A stretch of 64,000 nucleotides of DNA from Desulfarculus sp. (GCA_016218705.1 JACRDC010000038.1:1-64000); one strand, 5' to 3'; shown: positions 1 through 10,209, numbered from the stretch's first letter. Made by a program: numbers and translations. Notes: generated by a model from the letters alone, not told the origin.

Positions 1-147
1 AAAAAAGCCGCGCTTTTTTGGGGACCCCGGTGGATGGCCCGCCGGGCGCGAAAGCGCCCGGGAGGCCGGGCAAAACCACGTTTTTGCCCGCTCGAGGGCA
101 AATCAAAGAGCCATGGATGGCTTTGATTGCATATTGGTATTAGGCCG
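1..147. repeat. Palindromic hairpin-array repeat, family A, copy 1
   Basis: A run of consecutive short palindromes. CCGGGCGC and GCGCCCGG pair around a GAAA loop near 43-62. CGGGCAAAA pairs with TTTTGCCCG near 67-91. AATCAAAG pairs with CTTTGATT near 101-128, enclosing CCAT/ATGG. The same units occur in reverse order and orientation at 11130-11245. A separate small hairpin (AAAAAAGC/GCTTTTTT) lies at 1-19. The block sits just past the stop codon of the minus-strand PAS-GGDEF gene, so its transcript could end here. No coding potential is seen. Confidence 0.7.
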
Positions 148-168
148 CGCCGACCCGCCCCACGAGCG

Positions 169-1791
169 CTAGGACGAGGCGTTGCCCGGGTGGGGCAGGG
201 GCTTGCCGCGCTTGTGCTCGTACATGCGCTGGTCGGCCTCCTTGAGCAGGTCCTCCAGGGGGCGGGGGGCGGCGGGGTCGTAGACCGTGGTGCCCAGGCT
301 CAAGGACAGGGGGAAGGGGTGCAGCCCCTGGCGCCGCCAGGCCCGCAGGTTGTGCTCCAGGCGCTGGCTGATGGGTTCGGTGGTCTCCTCCTCGCCCTCC
401 AGGGCCAGGGCCACGAACTCGTCGCCGCCCATGCGGGCCACGATGTCCGAGCCGCGAAAGGTGCTTTTGAGCACCTGGCTGGCGGCCACCAGGGCGCGGT
501 CGCCCTCGGTGTGGCCCAGGCGGTCGTTTATCAGCTTGAGGTCGTCCACGTCTATGAAGAACAGGTGCAGGCGCCGGCCCATGCGCTGGGCGGTCTTGAC
601 CTGCTGGCGGGCCAGGGTGAGGAACCCGCGGCGGTTGTACAGGCCGGTGAGGTCGTCCACCAGGGACAGGGAGCGCAGTTCCTCGCGCAACTGGGCCAGC
701 TCGCTGATGTCGCGCAGAGAGGCCAAAAGCGCCGGCTGGCCCTGCCACTTGGTGGGCACCACCCGCATCTCCACCACCACCTTCTGGCCGTCGGCGGCCC
801 TCAGGCACATCTCGTGGCGCTGGCCGGTGGCCAGGGGAAAGGCAAAGGGCCGGCCCACCAGGTCCCAGGCCCGGGTGGCCATGATGCGCTCGGCCGCCGG
901 GTTGACGAAGAGCACCAGGCCGTCGGCCCCGGCCACGATCAGGCCGTCGGCGTTGTCCACGATGAGCTGGCGCAGGTTGGACTCCACCACCTGCAAGGCC
1001 TCTTCCATGCGCTTGCGTTCGGTGATGTCGCGGCCCACCGCCTGGACCTCCACCAAGCGGCCCTCTTGGTCGAAGATGCCCCAGTCGGTCCAGCGCTGCC
1101 AGCGGCGTTCGCCGCCAGGGGTGGTGTAGGTCTGCTCGATGCGCCCCAGGGGGTGCTGGGGGGTGAGCTGCTCCAAGAGCCGGCGGGTGCCCTCGGCGTC
1201 GGCCGCGGGTAGGTGGTCGTAGATGTTCACCCCCACCAGGCGCGCCGCCGGCTGGCCCACGTAGCTGGCCAGTGCCTGGTTGGTGAAGGTCAGGGTGCCG
1301 TCGGAGGCAAACCGGCAGATCAGCTCGGTCTGGTGCTCCACGATGGACTGGTAACGGACGGTCCGCCGCCGCTCCCGCTCCAGGGCCTCCAGGCGGGCCG
1401 AGGCCAGGTCCAGGGCTAGGGCCAGGCGGGCGGGGTCCAGGGTTTGGCCGTCCAGGCAATCCTGGGCGCCCACGGCCAGGGCCTGGCCTGCCGCCAGCGG
1501 GTCCCAGGGCTCCAGCACCAGCACCAGGGGCAGGCTGGGGGCCTGCCGGCGCAGCTCCTCCACCAGGGGCAACGCCCCCGGGCCGTCGCCGGCCCACAGG
1601 GCCACGCGCACGTCTTCCTGGCCGGCCAGGGCCAGAAACTGCTCCCGGCCGGTGGCCAGGCAGACCTCAAAGGCCTCCCCCCCGGACCGAGACAACAGCT
1701 CGGCCAGGCCGGCCGCTCCTCCTGGCTGGCCGGCGGCCATGAGCACCTTGCGTGGGACCAGATTCACCGCGCGCATCACCTCGTAAATCAA
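169..1791 (-). CDS. PAS-PAS-GGDEF diguanylate cyclase with degenerate receiver-like N-terminus
   Basis: 540 aa, cytoplasmic by appearance (no membrane segment). Residues about 10-135 have a receiver-like alternation, but no phospho-acceptor aspartate is evident where one would be expected. Two PAS domains follow (about 145-265 and 272-385), the first ending in the usual DITERKR linker. The GGDEF domain covers about 390-525 and has an intact GGDEF motif at 455-459, with RGSD five residues upstream matching the RxxD product-inhibition site. It should therefore make cyclic-di-GMP and be feedback-inhibited. It stands alone on the minus strand. The ATG at 1791 was kept; a second Met at residue 6 is an alternative. 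Confidence 0.88.
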   Translation of the reverse strand: MIYEVMRAVNLVPRKVLMAAGQPGGAAGLAELLSRSGGEAFEVCLATGREQFLALAGQEDVRVALWAGDGPGALPLVEELRRQAPSLPLVLVLEPWDPLAAGQALAVGAQDCLDGQTLDPARLALALDLASARLEALERERRRTVRYQSIVEHQTELICRFASDGTLTFTNQALASYVGQPAARLVGVNIYDHLPAADAEGTRRLLEQLTPQHPLGRIEQTYTTPGGERRWQRWTDWGIFDQEGRLVEVQAVGRDITERKRMEEALQVVESNLRQLIVDNADGLIVAGADGLVLFVNPAAERIMATRAWDLVGRPFAFPLATGQRHEMCLRAADGQKVVVEMRVVPTKWQGQPALLASLRDISELAQLREELRSLSLVDDLTGLYNRRGFLTLARQQVKTAQRMGRRLHLFFIDVDDLKLINDRLGHTEGDRALVAASQVLKSTFRGSDIVARMGGDEFVALALEGEEETTEPISQRLEHNLRAWRRQGLHPFPLSLSLGTTVYDPAAPRPLEDLLKEADQRMYEHKRGKPLPHPGNASS

Positions 1792-2044
1792 ACAAAGTTA
1801 CCCGTCCCGGGCAGGCGCTGGCCAGGGGCGGGACGCCGGGCGGCTTTCAAATCTACTCTGCGACAAGCGCCGTGGCCATTCAAGCCTAAAATAACCAAGG
1901 CTCTTAACCAGATGGCTGAGGAGCCCCTGTGCCCCCGACGGCGGGCCGCGCGGGCTGCTTTGGGCTTGTGGCCGGCCGGTTGGCGGCGTAACCTGGCGGA
2001 CGTGGCCCCGGCGGGGGCACGGGCCAACTCAGCAGGAGGGGAAA

Positions 2045-2758
2045 ATGAAGGTACTGGCCTTGAACGGCAGCGCCCGTGCCGGCAAGGGAGTCACGGCGCG
2101 GCTGTTGGCCGCCCTGGCCAGCGGCCTGGCCCAAGGTGGCGCCCAGGTGCGGGTCATGGAGGTGGCCCGCCTCAAGGTGGCCCCCTGCCTGGCCTGCCTG
2201 AAGTGCATGCTGAAAACCCCGGGCCTCTGCGCCCAGCACGACGACATGGAGCAAATCTACCCGGCCTTGCAGGGCGCCGACCTGCTGGTGCTGGCCACGC
2301 CGGTGTACACCGACAGCATGAGCGCCCAACTCAAGGCGGTGATGGACCGCTGCATCTGCACCATGCAGCCCTATTTGACCCAGGGGCCGGACGGTAGGGT
2401 GCGCCACCCCGCCCAATGGTCCATGCCCGGCAAGATGCTGCTCGTCAGCACCGCCAGCTTCCCGGAGCCGGCCACCTTCGCGCCGCTGGTGGCTACCTTC
2501 CGCGCCCAGGCGGCCAACTTTTTCAGCCAGCCCCTGGCCGAGCTGTGCGTCCCCGGCTCCATCGCCCTGCAGATGGAGCCCCACCGCCTGGAACCCCACC
2601 TGGAGCTCTTGAGCCAGGCTGGCGGCCTGCTGGCCCGGGGAGGCGCGATACCCCTGCCCTTGCTCATGGCCATCAATCGCCCGCCCTTGAGCGTGGACGA
2701 GTACCTGGAGATCGGCCGGCGCTATGAGGACATCTGCCGCCAGAGACTGGCGACCTAG
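2045..2758 (+). CDS. Iron-sulfur flavoprotein, NADPH-dependent FMN reductase fold
   Basis: 237 aa. The N-terminus MKVLALNGSARAGKG is the flavodoxin-like FMN phosphate-binding loop. It is followed by a compact cysteine cluster, C-x2-C-x2-C-x7-C, at about residues 48-62, the pattern of the archaeal/anaerobe iron-sulfur flavoprotein (Isf) family that carries FMN plus a 4Fe-4S cluster. Such proteins pass single electrons between ferredoxin and small acceptors or detoxify oxygen species; the partner here is unknown. An AGGAGGGG ribosome-binding site sits just before the ATG. It lies between the divergent cyclase gene and leuC and is not clearly in an operon with either. Confidence 0.8.
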   Translation: MKVLALNGSARAGKGVTARLLAALASGLAQGGAQVRVMEVARLKVAPCLACLKCMLKTPGLCAQHDDMEQIYPALQGADLLVLATPVYTDSMSAQLKAVMDRCICTMQPYLTQGPDGRVRHPAQWSMPGKMLLVSTASFPEPATFAPLVATFRAQAANFFSQPLAELCVPGSIALQMEPHRLEPHLELLSQAGGLLARGGAIPLPLLMAINRPPLSVDEYLEIGRRYEDICRQRLAT

Positions 2759-2868
2759 GCGCCGGGAGCCGGTCTTGACCGGGCTCCAAGGGGGGCCTAA
2801 AAAACTCCTTGCCATCCTGGCCGCTTGGGGCACAATCCTGTTACCCGCGTAGCGCCCCGGAGGCAGGC

Positions 2869-4128
2869 ATGGCCCAGACCCAAAGCCAAAAGATATTGGC
2901 CGCCCACTGCGGCCAGGACCAGGCGCGCCCCGGCGAGATCGTGGAGGCCCAGGTGGACTTGGTCATGGCCAACGACGTCTCGGCGCCCCTGGTGATACGG
3001 GCCTTCCACCAGGCCGGTGGCCTGCAGGTATTCAACCCCCAACGGGTGGTGATGGTGGCTGACCACTTCACCCCCAACAAGGACCTGGCCGCCGCCCAGA
3101 CCGCCCGCCAGATGTCCGAGTTCGCCAGCCAGCACGGCCTGGGCCAGCGCTTCGAGGGCGCGCAGGCCGGCGTGGCCCACAGCCTGATCTGCGAGCAGGG
3201 CCTGGCCTTGCCCGGCGAGCTGATCATAGGCGCCGACAGCCGGGCCTGCACCTACGGCGCCCTGGGGGCCTTGGCCGTGGGCGTGGGCAGCAGCGACGTG
3301 GCCGCGGCGCTCATCACCGGCCGGGCCTGGTTCAAGGTGCCTCAGTCCATCCGGGTGGTCCTCACGGGCCACCTGCCGCCCTGGGTGGGGGCCAAGGACC
3401 TGGGCCTGGAGATGCTGCGCCGCCTGGGACCCGAGGGCGCCCACTACCAATCCCTGGAATTCCACGGCCCCCTGCTGGCCGGGCTGGACCTGGAGGCCCG
3501 CCAGTGTCTGGCCAGCATGAGCGTGGACACCGGGGCCAAGGCCGGCCTTTTCCCGGCCGACCAGGTCTGCGCCGGCTACCTGGAGGGACGGGCGCGGCGG
3601 CCCTGGCGGGCCTTGGGGCCCGACGACCAGGCTGAGTACAGCCAGGTGCTGGAGATAGACGCCAGCCGGCTGGAGCCCCTGGTGGCCCGGCCCCACAGCC
3701 CCCACGACGTGGCCCCGGCCAGCCAGGCCGGCCGCGAGCCCGTGGACCAGGTCTTCATCGGCTCCTGCACTGGCGGGCTCTTGAGCGACCTGCGGGTGGC
3801 CGCCGGCCTGTTGGCCGGCCGCCGGGTGCACCCCCGGGTCCGCCTGATGGTCATCCCGGCCACCCCAAGCATCCTGCTGGCCGCCCTGCGCGAGGGCCTG
3901 GCCGAGACCCTGCTCGAGGCCGGGGCCATCCTGGGGCCGCCCTCCTGCGGCCCCTGCGCCGGCGGGCATTTGGGGGTCCTGGCCGCTGGCGAGGTGGCCG
4001 TCTCCACCAGCAACCGCAACTTCGTGGGGCGCATGGGTCACCCCAAGAGCCGCGTGTACCTGGCCGGCCCGGCGGTGGCCGCCGCCTCGGCCCTGGCCGG
4101 GCGCCTGGCCGGCCCCGAGGAGATATAG
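2869..4128 (+). CDS. leuC: 3-isopropylmalate dehydratase large subunit
   Basis: 419 aa, the usual length of the short (archaeal/anaerobe-type) LeuC. It isomerises 2- to 3-isopropylmalate in leucine synthesis using a 4Fe-4S cluster. Cluster cysteines are visible in IGSCTGG and PPSCGPCAGG in the second half, and the N-terminal DLVMANDVSAP and DHFTPNKD signatures are present. The open frame extends 20 codons further upstream, but the ATG at 2869 is preceded by GGAGG and begins MAQTQSQKILA, so I start there. leuD follows after 2 nt. Members of this family also act on methylmalate or homoaconitate; leuA and leuB are absent here, so the substrate is inferred. Confidence 0.92.
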   Translation: MAQTQSQKILAAHCGQDQARPGEIVEAQVDLVMANDVSAPLVIRAFHQAGGLQVFNPQRVVMVADHFTPNKDLAAAQTARQMSEFASQHGLGQRFEGAQAGVAHSLICEQGLALPGELIIGADSRACTYGALGALAVGVGSSDVAAALITGRAWFKVPQSIRVVLTGHLPPWVGAKDLGLEMLRRLGPEGAHYQSLEFHGPLLAGLDLEARQCLASMSVDTGAKAGLFPADQVCAGYLEGRARRPWRALGPDDQAEYSQVLEIDASRLEPLVARPHSPHDVAPASQAGREPVDQVFIGSCTGGLLSDLRVAAGLLAGRRVHPRVRLMVIPATPSILLAALREGLAETLLEAGAILGPPSCGPCAGGHLGVLAAGEVAVSTSNRNFVGRMGHPKSRVYLAGPAVAAASALAGRLAGPEEI

Positions 4129-4130
4129 CC

Positions 4131-4634
4131 ATGCTCACCGGCCGGGCCTGGACCTTCGGCGACCACGTGGACTCCGACGCCATCATCGCCGCCCGCTACC
4201 TGGTGCACAACGACTCCCACTTATGGGCAAAGCACGTGCTGGAGGACCTGCGCCCCGAGTTCGCCGGCCAGGTGGGGTTCGGCGACTTCATCGTGGCCGG
4301 CCGCAATTTCGGCTGCGGCTCGGCCCGCGAGCAGGCGCCCCTGGCCTTGAAGGCCGCCGGGGTGGGCGCGGTCATCGCCGTGAGCTTTGCCCGCCTTTTC
4401 TTTCGCAACGCCTTCAACATGGGCCTTTTGATCTTCGAGTGCCCCCAGGCCGCGCGGGCGGTGCATGACCACGACCGCCTGGACCTGGACCCCTACAGCG
4501 GGCTGATCCGCGACCTTGACCAGGACAACACCTTCCAGGCCCAGCCCGTGGACCCCTACCTGGCCCGGCTGGTGAGCCAGGGGGGCCTCCTGCGCAAGGT
4601 GGCCAGGGAACTGCAAGACAGCTACAAGGGCTGA
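4131..4634 (+). CDS. leuD: 3-isopropylmalate dehydratase small subunit
   Basis: 167 aa, normal for the stand-alone small subunit (the aconitase swivel domain). GRAWTFGDHVDSDAIIAARY at the start and NFGCGSAREQAPLALK in the middle are the LeuD signatures; the latter binds the substrate gamma-carboxylate and helps define isopropylmalate versus aconitate specificity. The ATG lies 2 nt after the leuC stop, so the pair is translationally coupled and forms the heterodimeric enzyme. Confidence 0.92.
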   Translation: MLTGRAWTFGDHVDSDAIIAARYLVHNDSHLWAKHVLEDLRPEFAGQVGFGDFIVAGRNFGCGSAREQAPLALKAAGVGAVIAVSFARLFFRNAFNMGLLIFECPQAARAVHDHDRLDLDPYSGLIRDLDQDNTFQAQPVDPYLARLVSQGGLLRKVARELQDSYKG

Positions 4635-4801
4635 GCCGGCCCCAACCCCGGGCCGGGCAAACCGCACAAAGGATTTGCAATTAGGGCGCGGCCCGGCTAA
4701 ATAAGACCGTTATGACAGGGCGGATGCCCCCGGCGGCGGCCATCATGGCCGTGGGCCGGGCCGTTTCCATGCAACCCCAAGCCTAGAGAAAGTCCCAAGC
4801 C

Positions 4802-5821
<1,020 letters not shown>

Positions 5822-5842
5822 GCCCCGAAAGGGCCGGCGGCC

Positions 5843-6418
5843 ATGCTCAAGATCACCGGCGGGGCCTGGCGGGGGCGCAACCTCCAGGTCCCGCCAGGAC
5901 AGGACACCCGCCCCAGCGGGTCCAAGGTGCGCCAGGCCCTGTTCAACATCCTGGGTCCGCGCCTGGCCGGCGCCCGCCTGGCCGACCTGTTCTGCGGGCC
6001 TGGCACCCTGGGCATCGAGGGCCTGAGCCGGGGGGCGTCCTGGTGCCTGTTCGTGGAGAACGGCCCCGCCGCGCTCAAGGCGTTGCGGGCCAACCTGGCG
6101 GACCTGGGCCTGGAGGGGCGGGCCAAGGTGCTGGTGGCCGACGCCGCCGGCCCGGCCCTGTCGAGCCAGGGGCCGCTGGAGATCATCCTGGCCGACCCGC
6201 CCTACCGGCGGGGACAGGTGGCCCGCCTGCTGGCCCTGTGCGCCGGGCCGGGCCTGTTGGCCCCCGGCGGGCTCTTGGTCATCGAGCACGCCCCCCAGGA
6301 GCCGCCGCCGGAGCAGGACGGCCTGGAGTTGGTGGACCAGCGCCGCTACGGCCAGACCATGCTGAGCTTTTGGGCGCCGGCCCCGGCGCAACCCATCCCA
6401 GAAAGGGCCTCATCATGA
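5843..6418 (+). CDS. rsmD: 16S rRNA (guanine(966)-N2)-methyltransferase
   Basis: 191 aa, a SAM-dependent Rossmann methyltransferase that modifies G966 of 16S rRNA on the assembling 30S subunit. It begins MLKITGGAWRGRNLQVPPGQ, and shows TRPSGSKVRQALFNIL, the SAM loop LFCGPGTLGIEGLSRG near residue 55, and the ADPPY catalytic motif near residue 118, all typical of RsmD. Its stop overlaps the coaD start in an ATGA arrangement. rsmD-coaD pairing is widespread in bacteria. Confidence 0.94.
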   Translation: MLKITGGAWRGRNLQVPPGQDTRPSGSKVRQALFNILGPRLAGARLADLFCGPGTLGIEGLSRGASWCLFVENGPAALKALRANLADLGLEGRAKVLVADAAGPALSSQGPLEIILADPPYRRGQVARLLALCAGPGLLAPGGLLVIEHAPQEPPPEQDGLELVDQRRYGQTMLSFWAPAPAQPIPERASS

Positions 6419-6930
6419 AAAGCGCGGTCTATCCCGGCTCCTTCGACCCCATCACCAACGGCCACATCTCCATCATACGCAGGGGCTTGGAGATCTTCGA
6501 CGAGGTCATCGTGGCCGTGGCCCGCAACTCCGAGAAAAAAAGCCTGTTCACCATCCCCGAACGCCTGGACATGATCAGCGAGGCCCTTTCCGACACCAAG
6601 GGCGTGCGCGTGGACACCTTCCAGGGCCTGTTGGTGGACTACGTGGTGGAGCAAAAAACCAACGCCATCCTGCGCGGCCTGCGCGCCCTGTCCGACTTTG
6701 ACTACGAGTTCCAACTGGCCCTGATGAACCGCAAGCTCAGCCGCAAGGTGCAGACCATCTTTTTGATGACCGACTACAAGTGGCTCTACGTCTCCTCCAC
6801 CATAATCAAGGAGGCGGCCAGCCTGGGCGGCGACATCAACGGCCTGGTGCCGCCCATCGCCCGCGAGCGCCTGGCCGAGAAGTTCCCCCTGCTCAAGGCC
6901 CGCCTCACCGCCGGCAAGAACGGCCATTAA
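6415..6930 (+). CDS. coaD: Phosphopantetheine adenylyltransferase
   Basis: 171 aa, hexameric nucleotidyltransferase of coenzyme A synthesis (4'-phosphopantetheine plus ATP to dephospho-CoA). The N-terminal GSFDPITNGH includes the TxGH nucleotide motif; LRGLRALSDFDYEFQLALMNR and WLYVSSTIIKE are the other conserved CoaD blocks. The ATG at 6415 overlaps the rsmD stop and gives the exact family length; the open frame continues far upstream only by chance in this GC-rich DNA. Confidence 0.96.
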   Translation: MKSAVYPGSFDPITNGHISIIRRGLEIFDEVIVAVARNSEKKSLFTIPERLDMISEALSDTKGVRVDTFQGLLVDYVVEQKTNAILRGLRALSDFDYEFQLALMNRKLSRKVQTIFLMTDYKWLYVSSTIIKEAASLGGDINGLVPPIARERLAEKFPLLKARLTAGKNGH

Positions 6931-6972
6931 TACCACTTCACGTAAACGATGTAGGCCCTGGCCGAGGACAAG

Positions 6973-7062
6973 AATACGGGCGGGGATAAACCCCGCCCCT
7001 ACATCAAGATAAGGCAGTATTTACACTGTCTTAATGTGGGGGCGTGGTTTATCCCCGCCCGT
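6973..7062. terminator. Long inverted repeat between convergent coaD and dnaA
   Basis: The segment CGGGCGGGGATAAACCCCGCCC near 6975 is repeated in inverted form near 7037-7059 (TGGTTTATCCCCGCCCG), and the DNA between also pairs (GGCAGT...ACTGTC). The result is an imperfect palindrome of about 90 nt that also contains a local GGGCGGGG/CCCCGCCC hairpin. It lies exactly between the ends of two convergent genes, so a bidirectional terminator role is likely although a long T run is missing. The same GGGGCGGGGTTTATCCCC core recurs near 21519. Confidence 0.5.
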
Positions 7063-7145
7063 GCGTTTTGTCTGACAACAACTTTAAAGCACAAACTTTA
7101 AGTGACGCGTCCTCCAACATATACCGCCAGCACCGCTGGGGGTCC

Positions 7146-8471
7146 CTAACTATTGGCCAGGCCCAGGCGCTGCTCCAGATAGGCCAGTTCCTGGGACAGC
7201 TTGGGGTCGCTGCCCAGGCCGCGCTCCACCTGGTCCACGTTGTACATCACCGTGGAGTGGTCGCGGTTGAAGGCGCGCCCCAGGGCCGCGTAGGAGGCCT
7301 CGGTGTGGCGCCGGCAGAGGTACAGGGCCAGGTTGCGGGGCCGGGTCACGGTCTTCTTGCGGCTCTTGCCGGTCAAGAGGCCCCGCTCCAGGCCGTAGAC
7401 CTGGGCCACCAGGTTCAATATCTGCTCAGGCGTGACCCGGCTCAGTTGCAGGTGCATGTGCCCCAGCACCTCGGCGGCCAGGCGCAGGTCCAGGGGCCGG
7501 CCGGTGAGGCTGCCCTTGGCCAGTAGCCCCACCAGGGCCGATTGCAGGCGTCGCACGTCGCCCACCACGTCCTGGGCCAGGTACTCCAGCACGTCCGGGT
7601 TCACGCTCACGCCCTCCTCGCGGCTCAGGTGCTCCAGGATGCGCACCCGGGTGAGGTGGTCGGGCGGCTCGATGGCCGCCGTCAGGCCGGAGCTGAGGCG
7701 GCTGGCCAGGTGGCGCTTGAGCCCCTTGATCTGCCCGGCGGGCGAGGCCCCGGTGAAGACCAGGCGCTTGCCGGCGTCCAAGAGGGCGTCCAAGGTGTAG
7801 CCCAACTCGTCCTGGGTCTTGTCCTTGCCGGCCAAGAACTGCACTTCCTCGAGCAAGAGCACGTCGCAGCCGCGCCGGTAGCGGTCCTTGAAGGCCTCGA
7901 TGCGTTTGTTGCGCAGGGCGGCGATCATCTGGTTGGCGAAGTCCTCGGCGGTGAGGTAGGCCACCCGGGCGCCGGGGTCGCAGGTGAGCACTTGGTGCCC
8001 CACGGCCTGGGTGAGGTGGCTCTTGCCCAGGCCGGTGCCCGAAACCAAGAATAGGGTGTTGGCGAACAGCTTCTGTCCCTGGGCCATGGCCTTGGCCGCG
8101 GCCCAGGCGAACTCGTTGCCCGTGCCGGCCACGAATTTATCGAAGATAAAGCGTTGGTTGAGCCGAGGCCGCCCTTGGGCCACCTGGGGCAGCTCCAATT
8201 GCTGGGGCGCGGCCTTGGCGGCCAACTGGGGGGCGGGCAAGACCTCCAGGGCGATCTGCAGGGGCTGGCCCAGTTGGGCCAGAATCTCGCGCATGCGCGG
8301 TAAGTGGTTGTCGCGTATCCAGGTGCGGTGAAAGGCGTTGGGGCAGCCCAGGGTCAGGCGCGCGGCGTCCTGGCGCATTAGGCGCAAGGGGGCGATCCAT
8401 ACCTGAAACTCCTCGTTGTCCAGGCCGGCGCGCAAGCCGTCATAAAGGGCATTCCAAAGGACCAAGGACAA
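7146..8471 (-). CDS. dnaA: Chromosomal replication initiator protein DnaA
   Basis: 441 aa with the normal order of domains: DnaB/DiaA-interaction domain (about 1-75), short linker, AAA+ ATPase (about 105-310) and C-terminal DNA-binding domain (about 340-441). Walker A is GTGLGKS at 145-151. The C-terminal signature RHTEASYAALGRAFNRDHST, which reads the DnaA box, is intact. Walker B reads LLLEEVQFL instead of the usual LLIDDIQFL, keeping acidic residues but as Glu-Glu. The start is TTG at 8471, preceded by GGAGG five bases upstream; no in-frame ATG fits. The gene runs away from the putative origin at 10.5-11.1 kb. Confidence 0.95.
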   Translation of the reverse strand: MSLVLWNALYDGLRAGLDNEEFQVWIAPLRLMRQDAARLTLGCPNAFHRTWIRDNHLPRMREILAQLGQPLQIALEVLPAPQLAAKAAPQQLELPQVAQGRPRLNQRFIFDKFVAGTGNEFAWAAAKAMAQGQKLFANTLFLVSGTGLGKSHLTQAVGHQVLTCDPGARVAYLTAEDFANQMIAALRNKRIEAFKDRYRRGCDVLLLEEVQFLAGKDKTQDELGYTLDALLDAGKRLVFTGASPAGQIKGLKRHLASRLSSGLTAAIEPPDHLTRVRILEHLSREEGVSVNPDVLEYLAQDVVGDVRRLQSALVGLLAKGSLTGRPLDLRLAAEVLGHMHLQLSRVTPEQILNLVAQVYGLERGLLTGKSRKKTVTRPRNLALYLCRRHTEASYAALGRAFNRDHSTVMYNVDQVERGLGSDPKLSQELAYLEQRLGLANS

Positions 8472-8750
8472 AGCATCCTCCGTAGACCGAAAATATGGTC
8501 AGAATACGGGAGTATATTCGTATATGGACAGGCTTCGCGGGCGTTGCAGATGATGGTCCATTATTTACCGCTTGCCTTGCCGGCCGGTCAACGCCTGCCT
8601 GGCTGGTTGGGCCTTGGGGCCGCCAGTTACTTGTACACAGGGTAACATCCTTGATTGATTCAAAATAATTATGCCAAGCCCGCAAGGGGCGGGATTTAGG
8701 TTTTTTTTGCCCCGCCGGGGTAAGCCCGCAAGCCCCTTGGGCTTCCAGGA

Positions 8751-8770
8751 TTAGTCACATTTGTGACTAA
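8751..8770. promoter_or_regulatory. Perfect 20-bp palindrome, candidate operator
   Basis: TTAGTCACATTTGTGACTAA: two 9-bp arms around two central bases, in the region upstream of dnaA and of a small plus-strand ORF. The TCACA/TGTGA halves recall CRP/FNR-family half-sites but in the opposite order and closer together than in a CRP site, so the factor is unknown. Confidence 0.4.
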
Positions 8771-8877
8771 AAATGACACACAGCCAATCTGCAAATATCT
8801 TCAAAAAATTCAAAAAATCGCCGATTTTCATTTTTTTTAGGCTAAGAAAGCCGCCAGGGGCCTAACCAGCGGTAAAG

Positions 8878-8937
8878 ATGGCGAAAGGGTTGTACCCCTG
8901 TCGGAGGAGGCACTTCGTGAAAAAATATCCCTGGTAA
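8878..8937 (+). CDS. Possible 19-residue basic peptide ORF or leader
   Basis: ATG at 8878 opens a 19-codon frame (MAKGLYPCRRRHFVKKYPW). A second in-frame start, GTG at 8917, has a very strong GGAGGAGG ribosome-binding site six bases upstream and would give only MKKYPW. The ORF is followed by GC-rich hairpins. This could be a translated leader or chance; no homologue is recognised. Confidence 0.25.
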   Translation: MAKGLYPCRRRHFVKKYPW

Positions 8938-9114
8938 AACCGCCCGGCCGGCGGGCCTGGGACCCACCGGCCGGACCGGGTTGCGGGCGCGGGCCGGCGC
9001 GGCGCCAACCGCGTCCCGCCATGACAGAGGCCGTCTCCCTCCGCGGGGGAAGGGACCGGCCAGGCGAATCTTACGTCCTGACCCTTCCGGCCGCAAGCCC
9101 GGCCCGTGGCGCCG

Positions 9115-10209
9115 CTACCAGAGGGGCTGGCAGGCCGCGCCCAGGGACTGGGCCACCTCGGGATGGGTGAAGGCCCCGGCGTGGGCGTTGAAGCCCTTGG
9201 CCAGGGCGGGGTCGCGCCGGGCGGCTTCCAGGGGGCCGCCGGCCAGGGCCAGCACGTAGGGCAGGGTGACGTTGGTCAGAGCGAAGGTGCTGGTGCGCGA
9301 CACGGCCCCGGGCATGTTGGTCACCCCGTAGTGGATTACCCCGTGCAGGGTGTAGATGGGATCCTCGTGGGTGGTGGGGCGGATGGTGGCCACGCAGCCG
9401 CCCTGGTCCACCGAGACGTCCACGATCACCGAGCCGGGGTTCATGGACATGACCATCTCCTCGCTCACCAGGCGGGGGGCGCGCGCCCCGGCGATCAGCA
9501 CCGCTCCGATCAAGAGGTCGGCGGCGGCCACGCTGCGGGCCACGGTGTCGGGCAGGGAGATGAGGGTGGTGATGCGCGAGCCGAAGATGTCGTCCAGATA
9601 GGTCAGGCGCCTTAAGTTGCGGTCCAGCACCGTCACCTCGGCGCCAATGCCCACGGCGATCTTCAAGGCCGCGGTGCCCACCACCCCGGCCCCCAGGATG
9701 GTCACCCGGCCCCGGCGCACTCCGGGCACCCCGCCCAACAAGAGCCCCCGGCCGCCGGCCTGGCGCTCCAGGTAATGGGCCCCGGCCTGCACCGCCATGC
9801 GGCCGGCCACCTCGCTCATGGGGGTGAGCAGGGGCAGGCTCATGTCCTCCAACTGGATGGTCTCGTAGGCCACGGCGGTCACCTGGCGCTGGATCAGCTC
9901 CTGGGCCAGCTCGGGCACCGCCGCCAGGTGCAGGTAGGTGAACAGCGTCAGCCCGGGGCGCAGGTACTGGTACTCCTGGGCGATGGGCTCCTTGACCTTG
10001 ACCACCAAATCGGCGGCCCAGGCTTCCTCGCGGGAAACCATCACCGCCCCGGCCTCCAGAAAATCCTGGTCACTCAGGCCCGCCTCCAGGCCGGCGCCGC
10101 TCTGCACCACCACCCGGTGGCCGGCGCCGGTCAGTGCCCGCACCCCCGCCGGCACCAGGGCCACCCGAAACTCGTCAACCTTGACCTCCTTTGGTACGCC
10201 GATGAGCAT
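9115..10209 (-). CDS. ald: Alanine dehydrogenase
   Basis: 364 aa, NAD-dependent interconversion of L-alanine and pyruvate plus ammonia. [18 protein letters not shown] is the canonical start of the family; the Rossmann motif GAGVVGTAA sits near residue 175. KVKEP and the conserved catalytic HLA (YLHLAA) lie in the first domain, and [16 protein letters not shown] is the family signature in the last third. A GGGGGAG ribosome-binding site precedes the ATG. It is transcribed away from the origin region and stands alone. Confidence 0.95.
   Translation of the reverse strand: MLIGVPKEVKVDEFRVALVPAGVRALTGAGHRVVVQSGAGLEAGLSDQDFLEAGAVMVSREEAWAADLVVKVKEPIAQEYQYLRPGLTLFTYLHLAAVPELAQELIQRQVTAVAYETIQLEDMSLPLLTPMSEVAGRMAVQAGAHYLERQAGGRGLLLGGVPGVRRGRVTILGAGVVGTAALKIAVGIGAEVTVLDRNLRRLTYLDDIFGSRITTLISLPDTVARSVAAADLLIGAVLIAGARAPRLVSEEMVMSMNPGSVIVDVSVDQGGCVATIRPTTHEDPIYTLHGVIHYGVTNMPGAVSRTSTFALTNVTLPYVLALAGGPLEAARRDPALAKGFNAHAGAFTHPEVAQSLGAACQPLW

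Larger units (their letters stand above)
8472..9114. other. Intergenic region upstream of dnaA: AT-rich tracts, palindromes, one small ORF
   Basis: 643 bp between dnaA and the end of ald. It holds a DnaA-box-like TTGTACACA at 8631-8639, an AT-rich tract at about 8770-8845 and a perfect 20-bp palindrome at 8751-8770. A 19-codon ORF (listed separately) is followed by strong GC hairpins (CCGGCCGG-rich) at about 8940-8985. The dnaA promoter is expected here; no unambiguous -35/-10 pair was picked out. Confidence 0.5.
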
